Shown here in pieces: positions 32,440 to 37,080 of a stretch of DNA of 37,080 nt; positions within the stretch are counted from its first letter, which is position 1, and every line of letters begins with the position of its first letter. The stretch is from an uncultured Blautia sp. GTDB taxonomy: Bacteria; Bacillota; Clostridia; Lachnospirales; Lachnospiraceae. The stretch spans positions 1-37,080 of the forward strand of contig CALCDJ010000005.1 in the NCBI GenBank assembly GCA_937900135.1. The letters run 5' to 3'. Made by a program: the position numbers and the translations under genes. Under the pieces are notes generated by a model, which did no database searches, was not told where the DNA came from, and saw nothing but the letters and a program-made list of their open reading frames with translations.

Positions 32440-32742
32440 TAATAAAAAAGCCCTTCCTCTCTACAATCTGCTTGTAAGAGACGAAGGGCTGATGCTCCTG
32501 CGCGGTACCACTCTTATTTATGACCTGGTCATACACTCGTGGGATACGGAATCCTTAAGATCCTTATATCCGCTCCATATAACGGTGGACACCGTCTGCT
32601 CCTACTCTTATTCATTTCAGGCAGATGCTCAGAGGCGAGTTCTCCAAATTCCTTCCACTGCTTCTCACCAGCCAGCAGCTCTCTGTGCTTCAGTCTTCGG
32701 GTACTATTCCTCGTCATTGCTTTATCTTGTTGAAGTTTTATT
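32440..32742 (-). promoter_or_regulatory. T-box riboswitch of leuA (Leu specifier)
   Basis: The T-box core AGAGTGGTACCGCG (minus strand, 32501-32514) is followed by a terminator with stem AGCCCTTCGTCTCT/AGAGAGGAAGGGCT (about 32449-32490) and TTTTTT. In stem I the segment GAACTCGCC (32634-32642) offers CTC as specifier, the Leu codon also used in the ilv-leu T-box of B. subtilis. This fits the downstream gene. Confidence 0.93.
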
Positions 32743-32748
32743 GCATTA

Positions 32749-32777
32749 ATGTTAGCATGTCTTCTAAAAAATGTCAA
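32749..32777 (-). promoter_or_regulatory. leuA promoter
   Basis: Leftward TTGACA (32772-32777), 17-base spacer, TAACAT (32749-32754), immediately before the T-box. Confidence 0.75.
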
Positions 32778-32794
32778 GAATATTTTTCCCTACT

Positions 32795-33055
32795 TTATGG
32801 CACCTTATAATATGCCTTGATCTCCGGTATGGTTTTTCCTTTTTCTCTTAAGGACAGGATTTCTTCAATCCGCTCCACCGAAGAAACTCTGGGAAAACGA
32901 CGGGTCAGATTTTCTCCCTCCTGAGTAAAAGGAAGAATGCCCTCTTCCGTATAAAACTTCAGAGTGCTGTACCGACATCCAGTCAATCGAACAAGCTCTC
33001 CAATAGAGACAAATTCTGAGGAGAGAATTTTCTCCATACTTCTCTGTCTGGACAT
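32795..33055 (-). CDS. MerR-type HTH protein, DNA-binding domain only (86 aa)
   Basis: Contains FVSIGELVRLTGCRYSTLKFYTEEGILPF, the winged helix-turn-helix start of MerR regulators, then NLTRRFPRVSSVERIEEILSLREKGKTIPEIKAYY, matching the second helix-turn-helix and the start of the dimer helix. There is no effector-binding domain, so it resembles short MerR-like or Xis-like proteins. It begins three bases after the stop of the upstream 300-residue gene and is probably coupled to it. The ribosome binding site is weak; a second Met at 33037 is an alternative start. Targets are unknown. Confidence 0.75.
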   Translation of the reverse strand: MSRQRSMEKILSSEFVSIGELVRLTGCRYSTLKFYTEEGILPFTQEGENLTRRFPRVSSVERIEEILSLREKGKTIPEIKAYYKVP

Positions 33056-33058
33056 ATC

Positions 33059-33961
33059 TCACTGATAAACCGGAACAAGGGTCAGCCCCTGTATGGGGAA
33101 TTTACACATTTTGGTGTAGGGGAAAATACGATAATAGGTATTGTCCACTTTCAAAAGAGTCTCCTCTCCTCTTTTTATTTCCTGCACATAATGACCGTGT
33201 TCGCATAAATAACTAAGAGCTGCCAGACGTCTGTTTTCCACTGTGGTTCCCAAAATCACATAATCAATAAAAATTGCCTTTCTTCGATCGAGAAAGGGAT
33301 ACACAATGTTCACTCCCTCCAGAAATGGATTCTTGAAAAGATTGGATTTTCCTTTTAAGTATTTGAGGCAGACGTTTTCCAGTACATTTTTCAATGAATT
33401 GTCCAGAAGAATTCTTGCAAGGTCGTCCTGGGAAGACAACATGGACAGCTTTCTCTGAATTTCTTCCTGTTCCCGTACAGAAAACACATCATGAATCACA
33501 CCACACTCCCGAAGCAGCCAGAGCATACACAAAGCTTCCAGAGTAAGGGGACCTTCTTCCAGAACTTCTGCACGAACCCATTCAATCACTCGATTATATT
33601 CCTGCTCATCGCTGCGATATGCCCACATACTTACTCCGGCAGTCTGATAATCCATATCACAGCCCAGAATATCCGGGATTTCTTCCAGAAGATCTTCTTC
33701 CTTCAGAGACAGGACCATCTCCTGTTCCAGTTGCACCATCTCTTTCTTCTTCATTTTTTTACAAATGTCCATCTGAAGAATTAATTCTCCTTCCAGTGCC
33801 TCCAGATCCGGGTGCTCCTTTGCAAGAACCAGTTCCTCCATCACCTTAGCAGCCTGAATCCCACGTAATACTGCGCTTTTCGCCATAGTCATATGACGAC
33901 TGTCCAGTCCGTCCAGACCAGTGATGGCAAATTGCTGAGACAACGATAATTCTTTTCTCAT
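33059..33961 (-). CDS. Unrecognised protein (300 aa), operon with a MerR-type protein
   Basis: I do not recognise this family. The start MRKELSLSQQFAITG at 33961 follows TTGGAGGATTGCTTT. The protein is soluble, acidic in the first half with long helices (AKVMEELVLAKEHPDLEALEGELILQMD read in parts), and contains ten or so Cys/Trp residues without a metal pattern. The helical N-terminal half and hydrophobic patches loosely recall GPP34-like folds, but this is weak. It has its own promoter, and its 5' leader carries a 7-base tandem repeat. The coupled MerR-type gene suggests a regulatory pair. Confidence 0.7.
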   Translation of the reverse strand: MRKELSLSQQFAITGLDGLDSRHMTMAKSAVLRGIQAAKVMEELVLAKEHPDLEALEGELILQMDICKKMKKKEMVQLEQEMVLSLKEEDLLEEIPDILGCDMDYQTAGVSMWAYRSDEQEYNRVIEWVRAEVLEEGPLTLEALCMLWLLRECGVIHDVFSVREQEEIQRKLSMLSSQDDLARILLDNSLKNVLENVCLKYLKGKSNLFKNPFLEGVNIVYPFLDRRKAIFIDYVILGTTVENRRLAALSYLCEHGHYVQEIKRGEETLLKVDNTYYRIFPYTKMCKFPIQGLTLVPVYQ

Positions 33962-33989
33962 AAAGCAATCCTCCAATTCTGATTTATTT

Positions 33990-34017
33990 CCACTTATTAC
34001 TTATCACTTACTACTTA
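33990..34017. repeat. Heptanucleotide tandem repeat in a 5' leader
   Basis: Four contiguous 7-base units on the minus strand: TAAGTAG, TAAGTGA, TAAGTAA, TAAGTGG. They lie between the promoter and the ribosome binding site of the 300-residue gene, and the first five bases of each unit are identical. Confidence 0.75.
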
Positions 34018-34024
34018 CGATTTA

Positions 34025-34053
34025 AACATAGCACCATTCTTTATTTCTGTCAA
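34025..34053 (-). promoter_or_regulatory. Promoter of the 300-aa/MerR operon
   Basis: Leftward TTGACA (34048-34053), 17-base spacer, TATGTT (34025-34030). Confidence 0.7.
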
Positions 34054-34092
34054 TGAAAAGAGGAAATATTCCGTCCTTCTATGAAAAGTATA

Positions 34093-34121
34093 TTGAACAT
34101 ATGTGGAAATATAGATATAAT
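34093..34121 (+). promoter_or_regulatory. Promoter of the small acidic protein gene
   Basis: TTGAAC (34093-34098), 17-base spacer, perfect TATAAT (34116-34121). Confidence 0.75.
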
Positions 34122-34155
34122 TAAGATAGAATTTAAAAGCCAGGAGGTATTTTAC

Positions 34156-34389
34156 ATGGGAATCAACTTTAAACGTGCTTTACGAAGAGCAACTATTATG
34201 GCAATGATGGACGAAGATAATAAGAAAAAAGCCACCGATCCTATCGAAGATCCGGATCGATTTTGGCTTGAGACAGAAGACCTTGATTATGATGAATTAA
34301 AAAAAATGAGCAAAAAGAAACGAAACAAACTCCTTAAAGAACACGGTTTTGAGCCAGATGAGTTTTTCTTCGATGACTTTGACGATTAA
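34156..34389 (+). CDS. Small acidic hypothetical protein (77 aa)
   Basis: A 77-residue protein starting MGINFKRALRRATIMAM at 34156, chosen because CAGGAGG lies about ten bases upstream. The first 17 residues are basic and amphipathic; the rest is highly charged (DEDNKKKATDPIEDPDRFW, KKMSKKKRNKLLKEHG) and ends in an acidic-aromatic tail, DEFFFDDFDD. No known domain is recognised. The strong promoter and good ribosome binding site argue it is expressed. No clear terminator follows; a RelB-like remnant does. Confidence 0.7.
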   Translation: MGINFKRALRRATIMAMMDEDNKKKATDPIEDPDRFWLETEDLDYDELKKMSKKKRNKLLKEHGFEPDEFFFDDFDD

Positions 34390-34439
34390 TTCTATGCAGC
34401 AAATGGCATATACTATAATTGCCAACAGAAAGGGGTTGA

Positions 34440-34622
34440 TCGCTTCGTGAAGGCGGCATTCCCTTTGAGATAAGGCTGGAACAGCCGAACAAAGAAACGG
34501 TTGCTGCCATGCTGGAAGCGAAAAGGATTGCAAAAGACCAGTCTGTAAAGGGCTATAATGACCTTAACGATGTGTCTGCTTTACGACGGTTTTTTTTCTT
34601 TTGCCGTCGTGCGGCAGATTAA
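34440..34622 (+). pseudogene. RelB/DinJ-family antitoxin remnant
   Basis: An open stretch without a start codon translates to SLREGGIPFEIRLEQPN, then KETVAAMLEAKRIAKD, then QSVKGYNDLND. This matches the C-terminal half of RelB/DinJ antitoxins, which typically read REGGIPFE...PNKET...A...D...KGY.D. The N-terminal ribbon-helix-helix half is missing (an in-frame TGA lies at 34437), and after GYNDLND the frame runs into VSALRRFFFF rather than the usual LF..L ending. No toxin gene follows. It looks like a scar of a toxin-antitoxin locus at the border of the ABC transporter region. Confidence 0.65.
34584..34609. terminator. CGACGG hairpin at the end of the ABC transporter operon
   Basis: CGACGG (34584-34589) with CCGTCG (34604-34609) around a T-rich loop of 14 bases. 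It lies 22 bases after the permease stop. On the minus strand there is no T-run after it, so terminator strength is doubtful. Confidence 0.4.
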
Positions 34623-34631
34623 CATATGAAA

Positions 34632-36965
34632 CTATAATTCGTTGATGGTTGCAGTAATTGGCATATTGTGAATTCTCTTTGCAGGAGCATAAACGGACAC
34701 AATAGCAGATATGAAGATAAAGGCAACGACAATTCCAAACCACAGGATAGGAAATCTCCACTCAATTCCAAAATAATGTGTAATTAGACGATTATATAAA
34801 AATCGACTAAGCGGGAGTCCAATGCCACATCCAACGATCAAACCAGAAATTGCATAGGTGTACGCTTCCGCAGAAATCATTTGTTTAAGCTGCCTATTAT
34901 CCATACCAACAGCTCTCATTGCACCATACTGCTTAATTCGTGCAGATACACTCATAGAGATACTATTGACGATATTAAACAGCGAAATAACTCCGATAAT
35001 AGCTAAGAAGCCATAACAAACAATTCGTGCAGCCCAATAGGTGGCATTATTTTGTTTATTTCCTTCACGCTGATCCGTAATGATAATATCATCGTTTTCA
35101 AGGCTTCTAATTTCTGCCATTGTTTCTTCAGTAGCGTTTGAATCTAACTGAATTCCAATAAGGCCATACTTTGTACCGCCCATGATACGGTCAAATGTTT
35201 CCTGTGAGCAAATAATAATCAAATCATCTCCGAATAATCCTTGTGATAGAGCGCAAGTAATCTCAACTTCTTCGCCTGCAAACTGGATGGTATCACCGAT
35301 GTGTAAGGAATTGTTTCTATTAAATACAGTTGCCACTTTGTTACTGTTCCCGTAAACTGTATCTAATGATCCCTGAGCAATACTACCTTTTGAGTAATCC
35401 AGAAGTGTATCATCATAAGAAACAATATTGATATGGTCTATTCCTGCTCTTGAAGATGTTGCAGGAATGTTTTCTACATAGCTACTTCCATAAGCATTTG
35501 CAACCCCATCTATTTTTTTGATTTCATCGACCAGGCTGCGCTCAATATCCATTTTATTTGCATAACTGGATAATGCTATATCGGCTGATGTGACACTCAA
35601 CGATGGAACAAGTTGCTTTGCAAAATCTAAAATTACAGAAAAAGAAAAAACCAGTATAATAGTCAGTGCAAAGGAAGCCGTCATCAGAAACCAGTTTTTC
35701 TTTTTTTCAACCGCATGATGTATGCCAAGTGAATTATCAATTTTACCTAAGCAAAACTTGATAGCGTGTTTAACAGAAGATTTATTATCTACATTGCCAG
35801 AAACCGCAGATATGGGTGAAACTTTAGCAGCCCGCTTTGCCGGGGATTGTGCTGCTAAAAATACTGTTACCAATCCAACAACTACGCCACTGATAAGTCC
35901 AACAGGGCTGATCTGAAAGACTGGTGTTGCAGAAAATTCTCCACCAATTCCATAATGAAGTGTGGCACAAATAATCCAACTAATTATTGTTCCAAAAACC
36001 ACTCCAATAGGTACCGCGGTTTTACACCAGTTCAATGCCTCCAAACGGACAAAGCGGATAATTTGTTGACGACTTGCACCAATGCAACGCAACATTCCAA
36101 AAAATTGAGTTCGTTGTGCAATGATGCTATTCATACTGCCAGAAATCATCAATATTCCTGCCAGCAACACTAAAACAAATAGAATTGCTGCCAATCCGTA
36201 CATACTCTGCATCGCTGTATTGCTGCTTTGCCCAGCCATACCCATAACGCCGGTATTTTCAGAAATACTCCCATCGGATAATTGGAACTGTGTCTGTAGT
36301 TCTGTTATTGCATTTGCCGCTTTCGCTGCACTTTCAAACTGCACATAATAGGTCAACTCATTGTTTGTTACTTCATTTTGTGCCATAACAGAAGTAAATG
36401 CACTTTGCGTCAGATAAGAGCCTATCAAATAAGTCTGATTGCTATAATAGCTTTCATCATCTGTGCCAAAACCGGAGATTGTAAATGTCCGATCTCCAGC
36501 AGGGGTATGCAAGGTTACGCTATCCCCAAGCTGTACTCCTAAAGCAGTTACAGAATTAGGTGTAAGCATAACTTCCTCATCATTCGCCGGAAATGTTCCT
36601 TCTACAATTCCATTTGAAATCTGAGTAATATAGACTTCATCAGTGCCATACAAAACGGTTCGTTTTTCGTTGACCCGGTACGGTTGTTCTCCTTCAAAAT
36701 TAAATTGAGAAGCTACACCAACTGCTGTAACATCTGAACGATTACTGATTTCATCCGCATTGTTCTGTGAAATGTTTTTTATTGCAATGTGCCAGTTTCC
36801 GTGGTTACTTATCATAAAATCGCTTTCTGTTCGTATCATCATGTCAGCAACACTGAAAATAGCTGTGACAAGAAACACCGAAATGATAATACACAAGACT
36901 GTCATACGATTTTGCCGCTTGCGTACCTTTGCAGAAATCGGAATGAGACTAAGATAACTTTTCAT
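34632..36965 (-). CDS. ABC transporter permease, FtsX/MacB-like (777 aa)
   Basis: A large permease with two FtsX-like repeats. The first membrane helix (about residues 23-43) leads into an extracellular domain of about 220 residues, then three helices (near 258-280, 312-335 and 350-372) with SMNSIIAQRTQFFGMLRCIGASRQQI. A second helix (about 425-450) leads into a second extracellular domain, then a closing trio near 658-682, 705-727 and 745-765 with SVSARIKQYGAMRAVGMDNRQLKQM. This layout is that of permeases for antimicrobial peptide or lipoprotein export. It overlaps the ATPase stop by four bases (ATGA). Base composition appears AT-richer than the core genes, and an antitoxin remnant flanks it, suggesting horizontal gain. 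Confidence 0.9.
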   Translation of the reverse strand: MKSYLSLIPISAKVRKRQNRMTVLCIIISVFLVTAIFSVADMMIRTESDFMISNHGNWHIAIKNISQNNADEISNRSDVTAVGVASQFNFEGEQPYRVNEKRTVLYGTDEVYITQISNGIVEGTFPANDEEVMLTPNSVTALGVQLGDSVTLHTPAGDRTFTISGFGTDDESYYSNQTYLIGSYLTQSAFTSVMAQNEVTNNELTYYVQFESAAKAANAITELQTQFQLSDGSISENTGVMGMAGQSSNTAMQSMYGLAAILFVLVLLAGILMISGSMNSIIAQRTQFFGMLRCIGASRQQIIRFVRLEALNWCKTAVPIGVVFGTIISWIICATLHYGIGGEFSATPVFQISPVGLISGVVVGLVTVFLAAQSPAKRAAKVSPISAVSGNVDNKSSVKHAIKFCLGKIDNSLGIHHAVEKKKNWFLMTASFALTIILVFSFSVILDFAKQLVPSLSVTSADIALSSYANKMDIERSLVDEIKKIDGVANAYGSSYVENIPATSSRAGIDHINIVSYDDTLLDYSKGSIAQGSLDTVYGNSNKVATVFNRNNSLHIGDTIQFAGEEVEITCALSQGLFGDDLIIICSQETFDRIMGGTKYGLIGIQLDSNATEETMAEIRSLENDDIIITDQREGNKQNNATYWAARIVCYGFLAIIGVISLFNIVNSISMSVSARIKQYGAMRAVGMDNRQLKQMISAEAYTYAISGLIVGCGIGLPLSRFLYNRLITHYFGIEWRFPILWFGIVVAFIFISAIVSVYAPAKRIHNMPITATINEL

Positions 36966-37080
36966 TCACAGCACCTCCCAAAATCAGTCAAAGTGCCATC
37001 CGATACCTGTAATACCCGGTCTGCTGTTTGCGCAATACTGCGGTTGTGGGTAATCATAATGATGGTCTGCTCGTATTTTT
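36962..37080 (-). CDS. ABC transporter ATP-binding protein, C-terminal fragment
   Basis: The last 39 complete codons of an ATPase whose remainder lies beyond the right edge. TIIMITHNRSIAQTADRVLQVSDG shows the strand before the switch region, the H-loop His in ITHN, and the usual RVLQ...DG ending. It ends with a TGA overlapping the ATG of the permease, so they form one operon; GGGAGGTGCTGTGA serves as the permease ribosome binding site. Confidence 0.85.
   Translation of the reverse strand, partial: KYEQTIIMITHNRSIAQTADRVLQVSDGTLTDFGRCCE

Noticed and set aside
32529..32777. 82-aa minus-strand ORF upstream of leuA
   Set aside because: It lies entirely in the leuA promoter and T-box stem I.

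Overview
The window looks like chromosome of a Gram-positive, spore-forming Clostridia species, most likely a Lachnospiraceae gut anaerobe. The reasons are the rplS-lepB-rbgA-rnhB-yraN-pgeF cluster, two T-box leaders, a TPP riboswitch, a Firmicutes-style 6S RNA, SpoIID and SleB-like proteins, consensus SigA promoters with 17-base spacers and strong AGGAGG-type ribosome binding sites. Most genes lie on the minus strand. All calls come from reading the sequence; no database search was run.

Region 1 (about 1-4000) is the end of an AT-rich integrated mobile element (ICE, IME or satellite type). On the minus strand it has an excisionase-like protein, a primase-polymerase/RepA-type helicase, an array of CCAACGAGTAAA iterons with two matching hairpins, and three small accessory ORFs. 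Divergent on the plus strand is an XRE-type repressor. No integrase is visible, so the rest of the element should lie beyond the left edge. Its right boundary should be between the repressor and the prs promoter.

Region 2 (about 4050-11270) is core genome: prs (PRPP synthetase) on the plus strand, then the minus-strand cluster pgeF, yraN, rnhB, rbgA, lepB and rplS, then a ZIP metal transporter, and TPP-riboswitch-controlled thiT on the plus strand. LepB has Arg where the family has its catalytic Lys.

Region 3 (about 11280-14060) is a self-contained two-gene minus-strand operon with its own promoter and a terminator on each side. It encodes a MotA/TolQ/ExbB-type channel with a long cytoplasmic helical tail and an OmpA/MotB-type partner with a coiled coil. 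The architecture recalls the ZorA/ZorB stator of Zorya defence, but no effector genes are present. It is the best candidate here for an undescribed system.

Region 4 (about 14100-33000) is mostly core metabolism and envelope functions, mainly on the minus strand: a histidine phosphatase, pheST with a T-box, a YihY/BrkB membrane protein, a SpoIID-like protein, galM directly behind a 6S RNA gene, a divergent pckA, thrC, a SleB-like hydrolase, an orphan promoter-terminator unit that may encode a small RNA, a secreted transglutaminase-like protein, plus-strand asparaginase, glycerate 2-kinase, and leuA with a leucine T-box.

Region 5 (about 32800-37080) is accessory in character: a MerR-type HTH protein with an unrecognised 300-residue partner behind a heptanucleotide tandem repeat, a small acidic protein, a RelB/DinJ antitoxin remnant, and an AT-richer ABC exporter pair (permease complete, ATPase cut by the window edge).
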